Source of the DNA: Clostridia bacterium
Lineage (GTDB): Bacteria; Bacillota; Clostridia; Acetivibrionales; DSM-27016
Assembly: GCA_026414765.1 (NCBI GenBank)
Contig: JAOAIJ010000006.1
Span: 32,306 to 96,305, forward strand
Length of the DNA: 64,000 nt
Direction: 5' to 3'
The translations under genes were made by a program, and so were the position numbers. Of the stretch, positions 1 through 8,270 are shown piece by piece (position 1 is the stretch's first letter; every line of letters begins with the position of its first letter). The notes beneath the pieces are model-generated. The model was not told the DNA's origin. It ran no database searches and saw only the letters and a list, made by a program, of their open reading frames with translations.

Positions 1-362
1 GCATCTGTATGCAGCAACTCTTGTTTTCACGCAGGCACGACTGCGATATGCTTCCTCCGTCGCACCGCGTCTTGACAGGCCATCCGGGCCTGTCACCTGC
101 GTTCAAACTTCGTGTCGTGCTACATCTGCCAGGGTCGGTTTCATATGGGGCACTTCAAACCCCCAAGTACGGCGCCTTCTTAAGGTGCCTATTTGAAGCC
201 TGTCTTGGAATATGTTGTTTGTTACGCAGCTTGAAAGCAAGTAATTAAGCTTACATATTCCGGCGGGCTTCAAGGGCACAGCAAGGAAGAAGTGGGTTCC
301 GGGAGAGAAAACTTCGCAGATGGTTTCATCTCCCGGATGTGAAATCTATAAACACTTGTTAG
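1..362 (-). ncRNA. Putative structured non-coding RNA, runs off left edge
   Basis: This stretch is far richer in G+C than its surroundings and is packed with nested inverted repeats: an 8-bp stem CCGGGAGA/TCTCCCGG (about 301-338), GGAATATG/CATATTCC (about 208-261), CTTCAAA/TTTGAAG around an inner GGCGCC/GGTGCC stem (about 148-199), and GACAGGCC/GGCCTGTC (75-95). A near-consensus promoter points into it on the minus strand at 369-397, so the RNA probably starts near 362 and reads leftwards beyond base 1. No credible protein is encoded: the open frame on the plus strand at 9-248 has no ribosome binding site and an implausible composition. I cannot name the family; large clostridial RNAs such as raiA, OLE or 6S should be tested. 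Confidence 0.55.
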
Positions 363-368
363 GGCTCT

Positions 369-397
369 ATTATATATCTTGACACTACTTCCGGCAA
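369..397 (-). promoter_or_regulatory. Sigma-A-type promoter for the left-edge RNA
   Basis: On the minus strand a -35 box TTGCCG (392-397) and a perfect -10 box TATAAT (369-374) are separated by exactly 17 bases. The predicted start is near 362. No gene start lies downstream, only the structured region. Confidence 0.6.
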
Positions 398-493
398 TAT
401 GATTTAAATCCAAAAATTTCAACATTATTCGTCAATATTTTTGATTTATTTGTCACTTAATGAGAATTTAATTGTTCTTTAAAAACCAAGCAT

Positions 494-529
494 AAAAAAA
501 GAGCCTACAAACGAATTTGTAAGCTCTTT
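494..529 (-). terminator. Rho-independent terminator after the Asp23/Gls24 gene
   Basis: On the minus strand AAAGAGC-TTACAAA pairs with TTTGTAG-GCTCTTT over a short loop and is followed by a run of T. It lies about 20 bases past the stop of the gene ending at 552, and isolates that gene from the RNA promoter. Confidence 0.8.
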
Positions 530-551
530 AGTATTCGACACAACACGCATA

Positions 552-1388
552 TTACGACTCTAAAACCTTTTTATGATCCACAACCAGACTCTTTGCAACA
601 AGATTCATCGCCTTTATGTTAAGTGCGGTAAGCTTCTCTACCTCTTCACTCACCTTTTCCTGTATCTGCCTCAGTAATGGCTTGATTACGTATCCATATA
701 TGAGAACCAGATCCATTTCTATATATATCCCATCAGGGTGGTTTTCCGCTCTGAACCGTGATATCCTGCTTACACCTTCTATATTCGATGTAACATGCTC
801 GATAATCTGGTAAATAGTATAATCCGATATAGTATAATTCCCCAAATAACTGAACGTAGGCCTTACTACAGACTTTTCACCTATGAGCTGATAACTTCCC
901 TTACCCTTTCTTTTAAAAATCTGGAGAGGATCAAGAAAATACCCTGAAAAATCTTTTTTTATTTCAAAGGTAGGCACAGGTATTACATGCTTCCCCTGTT
1001 CCTTTCTTGTAGAAATCGCCTGCTTTATTTCAAATTCACTGGCGACCTCGTAAATATACACTCTTTCGGTTATTGCCGGGAATTCCAGCCTTTTTGCTAT
1101 TGTATCCACCATTCCTTCTGAAGTACCCAAGATCAGAATAGCTTCAGGCTTATACAGGCTTACTGCTCGTTTCACGTCCTCAGCATGACTGTTTTCAGTA
1201 AACAGCGCGCACTTGATGGAACCTATCCTCGTTTTTTCCTTTTTAGCAGTCTTTCCTGCAACAATACGGTTGCCCCTTATCAGCAAACCGTCATCTATAA
1301 TAAACTCAATTCCTCTTTCTCTTGCAACCCATGAAGATCTGTGACTTTTCCCTGTGCCACTGGGTCCAATAAATGCTACAGTTCTCAA
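552..1388 (-). CDS. Asp23/Gls24 family protein with N-terminal P-loop domain
   Basis: The protein has a Walker A motif GPSGTGKSH at its very N-terminus, a nucleotide-binding region of roughly 150 residues, and a C-terminal Asp23/Gls24 (DUF322) domain over about the last 110 residues. Asp23/Gls24 proteins are envelope-stress or membrane-associated proteins in Firmicutes; the ATPase part has no assigned role. I chose the TTG at 1388 because GGAGGT (1396-1401) sits 7 bases upstream; a longer reading from a TTG at 1412 would put that ribosome binding site inside the gene. It is a single-gene unit with its own terminator and a 660-base AT-rich upstream region. Confidence 0.8.
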   Translation of the reverse strand: MRTVAFIGPSGTGKSHRSSWVARERGIEFIIDDGLLIRGNRIVAGKTAKKEKTRIGSIKCALFTENSHAEDVKRAVSLYKPEAILILGTSEGMVDTIAKRLEFPAITERVYIYEVASEFEIKQAISTRKEQGKHVIPVPTFEIKKDFSGYFLDPLQIFKRKGKGSYQLIGEKSVVRPTFSYLGNYTISDYTIYQIIEHVTSNIEGVSRISRFRAENHPDGIYIEMDLVLIYGYVIKPLLRQIQEKVSEEVEKLTALNIKAMNLVAKSLVVDHKKVLES

Positions 1389-2006
1389 GCTCCGTACCTC
1401 CGGCAAGCACAATTAGTTGTGCGGTAATGGTAGAAATGTACTACAATGCAATTAATATTTATTTTAACATACGAATCGATAATAAAAAATATACATTATA
1501 AAAATGTATTACAGGCAGAGTATACTTTTGCCTCTAAAAATGGGAAAAAGAGAGTACACAGACTCTCTTTAATTCCCCGGACAATTCTTCATTCGTTTCT
1601 TAATTATTTTTTCATTTGCTTTTTTGTTTATTTTATCTTTAGTAAAAATATATAAATCTTTTGTACATTAAACTCAGCCTGAAACTAGCTCAAGTATTTA
1701 TCTTTAGTCAAACTTTAAAGCTTAAATATACAAAAAATTTGTTACACTGATGTAAATAGCTAAAATTAAACTACTCAATATTATGTGTTACAATTACATT
1801 TTTTATACATTATATTGTATCACACGATATATTGTATCATTTGAATTTTTCTTGTCAATATGTATGCAAAAAATTATATGTAGGAAAATAGTACTATTTT
1901 GTAATTCTTTCAGGTATTTTGGTAAATTGTGTATGACATTGCTAACTGTTATTGCTTTTCGAGATGTGGTCTCATAAAGCATTTTCTGATATTATACTTA
2001 CAAATA
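1389..2006. other. AT-rich intergenic region with a 12-bp direct repeat
   Basis: No credible gene is visible in either strand; the short open frames lack ribosome binding sites and are rich in Phe, Ile, Tyr and Lys codons, as expected from AT-rich noise. The one ordered feature is a direct repeat TATATTGTATCA at 1811-1822 and 1828-1839, a 17-base period that could be a regulator site for the minus-strand gene at 552-1388, although it lies about 420 bases from that start. Confidence 0.4.
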
Positions 2007-2042
2007 AAAAAGTAGGTAAGCTTCTATCTCAGCCCCTACTTT
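2007..2042 (-). terminator. Rho-independent terminator after ytxC
   Basis: On the minus strand AAAGTAGG pairs with CCTACTTT, followed by a T-rich tract, about 35 bases after the ytxC stop. Confidence 0.7.
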
Positions 2043-2076
2043 ATGAATTATAAAAACAAAGCTTTCCACTATAAAT

Positions 2077-3003
2077 CTACTTGCTTTTATTCTCGCTTTT
2101 AGCCATATTGATCAAACAAATCTCACAACCGGTACATACCCCTACCCTACCTGAAAAGACATTTTTTATTGTCTCCAGCAGTTCCTTGTTTTTAAATTGC
2201 CCTGTACAATGTAATACAACTTTCCTGGGTGCGAGGGTGATAAGTGAACTTACAAGCAGGTCATCATAATTTATCTCGCCTTCTGATATCTCATTTACAA
2301 ATTCCTGTATGCATTCATTTGTAATTTCCATTTTATTTTCATCCAGAAGTATATACTTGTTGTCATAACCCACTATAACGTGTATGACATTAAATTTCGG
2401 ATCCTGTATCTCAACAAAATATTTTAGCAGCCTGATAAACTCCCTATATTCTCTCTCCATCAGAAATTCATCTACTGCTTTATCAACTATTTCCTCCAGA
2501 TCCTTCATATAGTCTTTTAACCTGAAATTTACAAACCCATCCAGAATGAGGCTATCTGAACTTTCAAAATAATCCACCAGTTTACGGATAATAACATTAC
2601 GCCTTCTGATTTGAAACAAGCTGTTTAAAAAGTTCTTATCATCATTTCTGATTATCCGTAATGCAAGGTTTTGTATCTCCTTTTTTTCAACCGAGTTAAA
2701 GTAGCAATAGTTGCTGTTTATTATCCTTATAAGAAGCTTATTCTCATATTGTCTTATTATATAGTCTGCCAGTACATTTGAAACATGAATCATTAGCATA
2801 TCATATGACTGGGGAGGTATGTCATTTTTTATACATTCATTAGTAATGCTGCAAATTATGGAAGTCGAACCCTCGGAATTAACTTTGTTTACTGAGTAAT
2901 CTATATTATCGCTTTTCAGCTGCTGTAATTCACTAGTTAAATGATCTACTACATCATCGGCGCATTCGTTAACTCCAATGCATAGAAACCGCATCAACTT
3001 CAC
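2077..3003 (-). CDS. ytxC: Putative sporulation protein YtxC
   Basis: This 308-residue protein matches the YtxC family of endospore formers, whose biochemical role is not known. The family-like stretch DGFVNFRLKDY lies near residues 160-170. The C-terminus has a CTGCEIC cysteine cluster, which could bind metal. There is no signal peptide. The start is GTG at 3003 or the in-frame ATG at 2994; GGGA lies ten bases before the ATG and almost touches the GTG, so the ATG is slightly preferred by spacing. The gene stands alone, with a terminator downstream and about 300 bases of AT-rich DNA upstream that probably holds its promoter. Confidence 0.8.
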   Translation of the reverse strand: MKLMRFLCIGVNECADDVVDHLTSELQQLKSDNIDYSVNKVNSEGSTSIICSITNECIKNDIPPQSYDMLMIHVSNVLADYIIRQYENKLLIRIINSNYCYFNSVEKKEIQNLALRIIRNDDKNFLNSLFQIRRRNVIIRKLVDYFESSDSLILDGFVNFRLKDYMKDLEEIVDKAVDEFLMEREYREFIRLLKYFVEIQDPKFNVIHVIVGYDNKYILLDENKMEITNECIQEFVNEISEGEINYDDLLVSSLITLAPRKVVLHCTGQFKNKELLETIKNVFSGRVGVCTGCEICLINMAKSENKSK

Positions 3004-3293
3004 ATCCCTTCACGTGTAGTATATGTCTCCGCTATTTGTTGTATGCAGTGACGATTACATGCAATTTTTGCCATGTATTACCTGTTTTTGTGACTTTTTT
3101 CTATATATAGCTATAAAGATAAAAATCATCACTGAAGGTAAACGATTCTTTTTTTATCCATAAATTAACACATCGTATATATATTAATCTATTGTGCAGG
3201 TTTTATTGATTTTATGTATAGTATATATTTACATTTCTGTTACATTATATGTAACAAGGTTTGTTTAGTTACTTTAATAGTATTCAGTCAGAA

Positions 3294-3320
3294 GAAAAAA
3301 GGACCTATTAAAGTCCTTTA
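3294..3320 (-). terminator. Rho-independent terminator after the DUF6873 gene
   Basis: On the minus strand AAAGGAC pairs with GTCCTTT and runs into TTTTC. It lies about 70 bases after the stop at 3388. The rest of 3004-3387 is AT-rich with no gene. Confidence 0.7.
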
Positions 3321-3387
3321 CCTGATACATTCTATAATTAACTAACCTGGCATTCCGGCCGGCAAAGCTGATAAAAATTTATGCACT

Positions 3388-4143
3388 TCACATCTGTACT
3401 ACAGGAATGATTGATCCGACATCTATAACTCTTTCATCCGAAAGTGAGACTATTTCCATATTATATTTATTCAGAAAGTTACAGATTTTATCAAATGACT
3501 TTATAGTCTCCAACTTCCCTGTGATCGCCCATTTGTTTTTGCCGATCAGCCCTGTGCTCCCCCCGATGAAGCCATAATTCATACCCGGCAGCATAATATT
3601 TTCATCCTGTTCTAATAAAAGAACTTCTATTCCGTTTTCCAGAGCAGCCTTCTCTATTCCCTTATCACCTGTAATTATAGCTTTCTCATTTACCACAGAA
3701 ATTGAGCACTTGGCATATCCCTGTTTTGTGTCTACAAGCCTGACACCTCTCTTTTCAAGCTCCTGCTTCAATACTGGATCAGTGTATTTAAGGTTGTGAA
3801 ACACAACATTACCTACCCTTGCAGCGTTGTAGGCAATATTGCCCGGATACTTTGATTCAAGCCTGCTCTGCCCTCTGAGAAGCATAAATCCGTAGTCTTT
3901 TAAGATTTCTATCATATAGCTGCTTAATCCCGGAGCATAAACAATATATTCTTCTCCAAGGTGATGCAGCATCATGTCGGGATGATGAGATACGGAAGCG
4001 TATAAACCTTTGTGTTCATTTGTTCTGATTATTTCCAGCCCGTTTTCCTTCAGTGAGGCTTCTATCTTCGCACCTGCTCTTCCATCAATAATCACACGCT
4101 TAACAGGTGCCGCAGGAATATTAGGTATCTTGATAAAATTCAT
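3388..4143 (-). CDS. DUF6873 family protein, GME-fold-like
   Basis: The protein is about 250 residues, soluble, and resembles clostridial proteins placed in the guanidino-group-modifying (GME, pentein) fold. A repeated architecture of short beta segments and the C-terminal GFIGGSTGLIG motif are visible. I do not see the Cys/His/Glu triad clearly enough to predict an enzyme. The start at 4143 is chosen because AGGAGG is 7 bases upstream; the ATG six bases earlier would sit on the ribosome binding site. It is divergent from the LysM-domain gene at 4294, with a 150-base shared intergenic region. Confidence 0.7.
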   Translation of the reverse strand: MNFIKIPNIPAAPVKRVIIDGRAGAKIEASLKENGLEIIRTNEHKGLYASVSHHPDMMLHHLGEEYIVYAPGLSSYMIEILKDYGFMLLRGQSRLESKYPGNIAYNAARVGNVVFHNLKYTDPVLKQELEKRGVRLVDTKQGYAKCSISVVNEKAIITGDKGIEKAALENGIEVLLLEQDENIMLPGMNYGFIGGSTGLIGKNKWAITGKLETIKSFDKICNFLNKYNMEIVSLSDERVIDVGSIIPVVQM

Positions 4144-4293
4144 ATGCATTCCTCCTATCTTATATTATCCCATATCTTCCTGCACCACAATGGTTCAACA
4201 GACTAACTCAGCATCTTGTATTATTTGATTTATCAATTTACAGCCTTTATATCATCTCCACTTGTTTCCTGGCTGTAAGAAATTATACAAACA

Positions 4294-4815
4294 TTGTTTT
4301 CACATATTCAGCAGGATTTACATATAATATTAAAGGAAGTGAAAACGCGGCTACTCTGCGGGAATTACAACAGGACACCAGCAGTGAGAAGTATAGATAA
4401 AGAATATATATGCAGCATACTTGATACGGTAAAAAGAAATCTGGAAAAAAACAATAGCCAGAGGCATTTTAGTCAATTATCCCAAGATTTTTACGAATTG
4501 TTTAGCAGCCATTACGTTCTTATAAACAGTCTTGATTTACAGAAAAAAGCATTAAAGGAAACACACCTCATTACAGCACTCGAAAACATAAGATGCAGCC
4601 TCGAAGGCAATCTAAAGCTTATTATCGAAATTCTTGAGCAATTAACAGACAGGACATTCATAATATATGTAACTGCAGACAGCGATACTTTGTGGAAAAC
4701 TGCTAGAAGATTCAACTGCAGCATAGAAGAAATATGTGAACTTAACAGTATAAAAAACGTTTTTAAACTGGAAGAAAACAAAGTATTATTAATTCCCGTA
4801 ACCAAGCAGCTCTGA
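4294..4815 (+). CDS. LysM-domain protein of unknown function
   Basis: The N-terminal 125 residues are helical and unrecognised. The last 45 residues have a LysM-like pattern, including DTLWKTARRFNCSIEEI and NKVLLIPV, the usual peptidoglycan-binding module. There is no signal peptide, so the LysM may act inside the mother cell or forespore (as in spore-coat proteins) instead of outside; that is inference. The start is unsure: TTG at 4294 has no good ribosome binding site, and a GTG near 4337 follows AAAGGA too closely. The gene is followed by a strong G+C-rich hairpin at 4927-4950. Confidence 0.6.
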   Translation: MFSHIQQDLHIILKEVKTRLLCGNYNRTPAVRSIDKEYICSILDTVKRNLEKNNSQRHFSQLSQDFYELFSSHYVLINSLDLQKKALKETHLITALENIRCSLEGNLKLIIEILEQLTDRTFIIYVTADSDTLWKTARRFNCSIEEICELNSIKNVFKLEENKVLLIPVTKQL

Positions 4816-4926
4816 TTTATTTACTGCCAAATAAAGCTGATTTTGACATAAATAACAATCCATACAATAAACATATATTAGGACTAACTGCCGGTTGCCG
4901 CGGAGACCGCCGGTTATTTAAATAAA

Positions 4927-4950
4927 CCGCGCCTGCAAATGCAGGCGCGG
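4927..4950 (+). terminator. Strong G+C-rich hairpin
   Basis: A perfect 10-bp stem CCGCGCCTGC/GCAGGCGCGG with an AAAT loop follows the LysM gene. The T tract after it is weak (CTATTCATTT), so it may be a terminator or a processing hairpin. A second smaller CCGG/CCGG pair lies just upstream at about 4890-4913. Confidence 0.5.
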
Positions 4951-5055
4951 CTATTCATTTATCGATCATATGATAAAACGTTTTAATAATTTTCATTTTT
5001 TTTGGAAAAGCTATTGCTAGCACATAACCATTCTAATGATTCAGGAGGTATTGTT

Positions 5056-5220
5056 TTGACAACAATCAACTGCTCGTCAAACTGTATTCATCAGGAAGAT
5101 GGTAAATGTACTTTGGATAATATTACTGTAAACCAAATTTCATCAGCTTCTGATTGTGTTTTTTTTAGTCCTAGAGCATCCAAACTACAGGATATGCAAG
5201 AACATCCCATCATAAAATAA
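5056..5220 (+). CDS. Small cysteine-rich protein, DUF1540-like
   Basis: A TTG start at 5056 follows AGGAGG (5043-5048) with a 7-base gap and gives 54 residues. Four cysteines (NCSSNCIHQEDGKC and SDCVFF) form the pattern of small clostridial metal-binding-type proteins often mislabelled as hydroxymyristoyl-ACP dehydratase. No enzymatic role can be assigned from the sequence. An upstream TTG at 5002 is in frame but would place the ribosome binding site inside the gene. It lies 60 bases before the amidohydrolase and may share its transcript. Confidence 0.7.
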   Translation: MTTINCSSNCIHQEDGKCTLDNITVNQISSASDCVFFSPRASKLQDMQEHPIIK

Positions 5221-5287
5221 GGTATTGTTTATTTAAGGCATTGCATGTCCCACCGGGTTATTATATATTAATATCTGGGTGATAAAT

Positions 5288-6472
5288 TTGTTAACAGAAA
5301 AGATTAGAAATATATCTTCAGAAATTTTCGATAAGTTTGTTGCATTAAGAAGAGAATTCCATAAATACCCTGAGCTGGGTTTTAAGGAATATAGAACTTC
5401 TGCAATAATTAAAGATTGCCTCACTGACCTTGGAATACCCGTTATAGCAAACATTGCCGGAACAGGCGTATCCGGAGTTCTGGAGTGTGGAAAAGCAAAA
5501 AAAACAATAGCTATAAGAGCAGATATGGATGCCTTACCTATAGAAGAAATGAACACATCAGGTTTTGTTTCCTGCAACAAAGGTATTATGCATGCCTGCG
5601 GGCATGATATTCATATGGCCGTTGTACTTGGAACTGCAGAGGTTTTGTCACGTTTGAGGAATGAAATTAACGGCAATATCAAGTTTATTTTCCAACCCGC
5701 TGAAGAAGGCCTGGGGGGCGCTAAAGAAATGATTAATGAGGGCATCCTCGAAGCTCCAAAGGTGGATGGAATAATAGCAACACATGTTTCTCCTTTGCTG
5801 GATACAGGCAGCATCTCTGTAAGGCCGGGACCTGCAATGGCCTCTCCCAGTGATTTTGAGATTGTCATCATAGGGAAAAGCGGTCATGCAGCCGAGCCTC
5901 ATACAGCCGTCGATCCCATAACAATTGCATCAAACCTGGTAAATCTCTTTCAAAGTATCATAACCCGTGAAAAAAATCCTTTGGATACAGCCATATTGTC
6001 CATTACTTATTTTCATGCCGGCAGTTCATATAATATAATTCCGGATAGTGCAGTATTAAGGGGTACAGTCAGGACATTCAACCGGGAAATCGACAGCCTT
6101 ATATCTAAACGGATGGAGGAAATTACCGCATCTCTCACCAGGGTAATGGGTGCCGGATATAAGTTTGATTACAGGGTATCTTATCCATCCGTAGTAAATG
6201 ATGAAGGAATGGTGGATCAGCTGATAGAATCTGCTTCCAGAGTGATTCCCAAAGAAAGTATAGTTACCAACCCAAACCCTGTAATGCTGGCAGAAGACTT
6301 TTCCTACTACGCTCAAGCTGTTCCAGGCACTATATTTAACCTGGGTTGTAAAAGTTCTGACACAAAAACAATTTACAACCTGCATAATAGTAAATTCGAC
6401 CCCGATGAGAACTGCATAAAGACAGGGATAGAAATAATGGCACAATATGCCATAGATTATCTCCAAAAATAA
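5288..6472 (+). CDS. M20 family amidohydrolase (N-acyl amino acid hydrolase type)
   Basis: This is a metal-dependent amidohydrolase of the M20D subgroup, which removes acyl groups from N-acyl amino acids or hippurate. The metal-binding signature HACGHD is near residue 105, and FQPAEEG follows near residue 138; the dimerisation domain with SGHAAEPH lies in the middle and the C-terminal metal ligand region is intact. The length is normal for the family. The TTG at 5288 is preceded by GGGTGAT; a GTG at 5279 is the alternative start. It is a cytoplasmic enzyme; the true substrate cannot be read from the sequence. Confidence 0.9.
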   Translation: MLTEKIRNISSEIFDKFVALRREFHKYPELGFKEYRTSAIIKDCLTDLGIPVIANIAGTGVSGVLECGKAKKTIAIRADMDALPIEEMNTSGFVSCNKGIMHACGHDIHMAVVLGTAEVLSRLRNEINGNIKFIFQPAEEGLGGAKEMINEGILEAPKVDGIIATHVSPLLDTGSISVRPGPAMASPSDFEIVIIGKSGHAAEPHTAVDPITIASNLVNLFQSIITREKNPLDTAILSITYFHAGSSYNIIPDSAVLRGTVRTFNREIDSLISKRMEEITASLTRVMGAGYKFDYRVSYPSVVNDEGMVDQLIESASRVIPKESIVTNPNPVMLAEDFSYYAQAVPGTIFNLGCKSSDTKTIYNLHNSKFDPDENCIKTGIEIMAQYAIDYLQK

Positions 6473-6501
6473 AAGGCCCCGCTTGAACGGAGCCTTTTTT
6501 T
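6471..6501. terminator. Bidirectional terminator between converging genes
   Basis: AAAGGC-CCCG pairs with CGGA-GCCTTT, with a T run on the plus side and an A run on the other side, so it can serve both the amidohydrolase and the PC4-like gene that meet here. Confidence 0.8.
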
Positions 6502-6502
6502 C

Positions 6503-6730
6503 CTATTCTTCAATTTTATTTACGATTTCCTTTAATTCCCCTAAAGATTCAGCAGCTATTGTAACGCCCTTCTGACTAGGTCTGAATTCATCACTGTTGC
6601 TATCATACCAGAACACACGGATATCAACGTATTTTTTTCCCTTTTTCTCTACTTTCTTTATATGTACCTCTTCTCTGTTGTTTTTAGAAATTTTTCCGAT
6701 TAATTCTTCATTATCCCAGAAATCTGACAT
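6503..6730 (-). CDS. PC4/p15-like transcriptional coactivator domain protein
   Basis: The 75-residue protein matches the bacterial PC4 (p15) family of single-stranded nucleic acid binders: KKVEKKGKKYVDIRVFWYD followed by a short GVTIAAESLGELKEIVNKI helix. Bacterial members bind DNA and often coexist with Firmicute housekeeping genes; no target can be predicted. The start has GGAGGAT five bases upstream. Confidence 0.8.
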   Translation of the reverse strand: MSDFWDNEELIGKISKNNREEVHIKKVEKKGKKYVDIRVFWYDSNSDEFRPSQKGVTIAAESLGELKEIVNKIEE

Positions 6731-6866
6731 TCAGTATCCTCCGTTCGAAAAGTGTACTAGAAATAACCACATAAATGTGTGCCATGAGTTAGTATAGCAT
6801 ATAACCGGCAGTAATATACCGGTAAAGATAAGCTTAAAAACAGGCACGTATAAAAGAACGGCAAAA

Positions 6867-7031
6867 TTATGACAATAATCTGGTTTTATAGTAAAGGCAT
6901 TCATACAGAAGTTTATCAATTTCGGTTTTTAGTTCATGTATCTCATTTTCTGACAGTGAAGTGGTTTCTATGTACTTCTTCAGATCCCTCAGCAAGCTGT
7001 CGACCTTGCTTTCTAAAAAACCTCTGTCCAC
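6867..7031 (-). CDS. Small Spo0E-like protein
   Basis: A GTG start at 7031 with GAGAGGTG six bases upstream opens a 54-residue frame. It encodes two amphipathic helices with the pattern ENEIHELKTEIDKLLYE near residues 29-45. Length and helix-turn-helix layout fit the Spo0E family of aspartyl-phosphate phosphatases that act on Spo0A~P, but the usual SQxLD signature is replaced by LKTEID, so a different small coiled-coil protein is possible. It lies beside other sporulation-linked genes. Confidence 0.55.
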   Translation of the reverse strand: MDRGFLESKVDSLLRDLKKYIETTSLSENEIHELKTEIDKLLYECLYYKTRLLS

Positions 7032-7148
7032 AACAAACACCTCTCAATATATATTGCAATTCCTTTATAAGTTGCCGCAAATATACTATATATTGTGCCA
7101 TTTATTCTTCCACATAATATCAAATTGCATAAAGATAGTAAATAGTAC

Positions 7149-7192
7149 TTTAGTATTAATTTATAAAAGGTTTAATGAGTATTAATACTAAA
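7149..7192. repeat. 12-bp perfect inverted repeat
   Basis: TTTAGTATTAAT (7149-7160) and ATTAATACTAAA (7181-7192) form a perfect inverted repeat with a 20-base spacer, in the 280-base gap between the Spo0E-like gene and the DUF378 gene. It could be a regulator-binding site for either divergent gene. Confidence 0.5.
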
Positions 7193-7309
7193 TAAAGTTG
7201 CATGCTGAAAAGGCAAGAAAATTGTGGCATAAATTTACATGAAAAAGCACGAATTTTTTATACGTCATAGGAAACACTACAAATAAAAATAAGTAAAGGA
7301 GCTGGCACA

Positions 7310-7531
7310 ATGAACAGAACACCTTTGGACAGACTGGCATTAGTTATCGTAATTATCGGAGCGCTAAACTGGCTGCTTCTCGGGCTATTCCAATACGACC
7401 TTGTAGCTGCAATATTTGGTGGAAGCTCTTCCTTTGTAAGCAGGACAATATATACCCTAGTAGGCTTGGCAGGCTTGTACAGCATTAGTTTGCTTTTCAG
7501 GGAAGCTGTCCCTGAAGGAACAAGAAGCTAG
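7310..7531 (+). CDS. DUF378 membrane protein (YuzA-like)
   Basis: The 73-residue protein has two hydrophobic segments (about 9-28 and 45-62) and the DUF378 signature IGALNWLLLGLFQYDLV. Family members are small inner-membrane proteins without a known function. AAAGGAG eight bases before the ATG supports the start. It ends at a very long bidirectional terminator. Confidence 0.85.
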   Translation: MNRTPLDRLALVIVIIGALNWLLLGLFQYDLVAAIFGGSSSFVSRTIYTLVGLAGLYSISLLFREAVPEGTRS

Positions 7532-7541
7532 GCATACCAAT

Positions 7542-7575
7542 AATAATAGCGTCTAAAAAAATAGACGCTATTATT
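7542..7575. terminator. Long bidirectional terminator
   Basis: AATAATAGCGTCTA (7542-7555) pairs perfectly with TAGACGCTATTATT (7562-7575). It separates the DUF378 gene from the converging small gene ending at 7606. Confidence 0.8.
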
Positions 7576-7605
7576 ATAATAAAAGATATTATCCTAGTCA
7601 TGAGC

Positions 7606-7746
7606 CTAATTCAGTCTTTCATTACGCTCAATTTTTTTAGGCTCAGTGCAAGCCTTGCCGTGTGAATCCGTACAAATACCGGAATTCATAGATATAGTCC
7701 TCTTATCTGTTTCAGTGAGCTTAATGCTCTTAATCTTATTACTCAT
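7606..7746 (-). CDS. 46-residue hydrophilic peptide, two cysteines
   Basis: The ATG at 7746 is preceded by GAGGAGGTG (7753-7761), an excellent ribosome binding site, so the gene is very probably real. The peptide is charged, with a central SGICTDSHGKACTEP segment holding its only two cysteines 7 residues apart. A longer reading from 7803 is in frame but has no such site. I do not recognise a family. A short leader-like half plus a two-cysteine half resembles a modified-peptide precursor, but no maturase lies near. Confidence 0.55.
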   Translation of the reverse strand: MSNKIKSIKLTETDKRTISMNSGICTDSHGKACTEPKKIERNERLN

Positions 7747-7947
7747 ATTAAGCACCTCCTCAAAATCATTTATACTTTCCCTGGAATATTCATGGTGTAA
7801 CAAGGTAAATATTTACATCCGTGTTTGATAGAACATGCATAAACCAGAATAACTTTCCGTTATATTTTTTATAAAAATACAGACTATAAAAGTACACTGA
7901 TAATCTCATTCCGGTATCAGTGAATATCTTATAAGGAGGCTATAAAA

Positions 7948-8130
7948 GTGGCAAATAACAGGAGTAAGACCAGTTTTGACAAGATGAAATATGAGATAGC
8001 TTCTGAGGTAGGCGTTAATTTAAAGCAGGGATACAACGGGGATCTGGCTGCAAGGGATGCTGGTAAAATAGGTGGCAATATAGTTAAAAAGGTATTTGAG
8101 GCATATACAGGAAATAAATACAGCAAGTAA
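7948..8130 (+). CDS. Alpha/beta-type small acid-soluble spore protein
   Basis: The 60-residue protein has the conserved SASP blocks: KMKYEIASEVGVNL, which contains the GPR protease cleavage region, and GYNGDLAARDAGKIGGNIVK, which contacts DNA. These proteins coat and protect spore DNA in the forespore. The start is GTG with AGGAGG nine bases upstream. An 8-bp inverted repeat CACTGATA/TATCAGTG (7895-7922) lies in the leader. A SigG promoter is expected but I could not fix its boxes. Confidence 0.95.
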   Translation: MANNRSKTSFDKMKYEIASEVGVNLKQGYNGDLAARDAGKIGGNIVKKVFEAYTGNKYSK

Positions 8131-8145
8131 TATTTTTTAGATATC

Positions 8146-8176
8146 AAAAGGGTTGTTGGGTTCCGACAACCCTTTT
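8146..8176 (+). terminator. Terminator after the SASP gene
   Basis: AAAAGGGTTGT pairs with ACAACCCTTTT, 16 bases past the SASP stop. Confidence 0.8.
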
Positions 8177-8270
8177 AAATACAAAAAGCACATTAGGATT
8201 TTTTGTTTAAAGAATAAAAGCGTTACCCAATAAATAGTAATAATCTAGAGTATCCTTCTTCAGAGTCTGT

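Noticed and set aside
9..248. 79-residue open frame on the plus strand at the left edge
   Set aside because: No ribosome binding site, odd composition, and it overlaps a strongly structured region with a promoter on the other strand.
379..407. TTGACA on the plus strand as a -35 box
   Set aside because: No acceptable -10 box lies at 16-18 bases; the minus-strand TATAAT/TTGCCG pair is much better.
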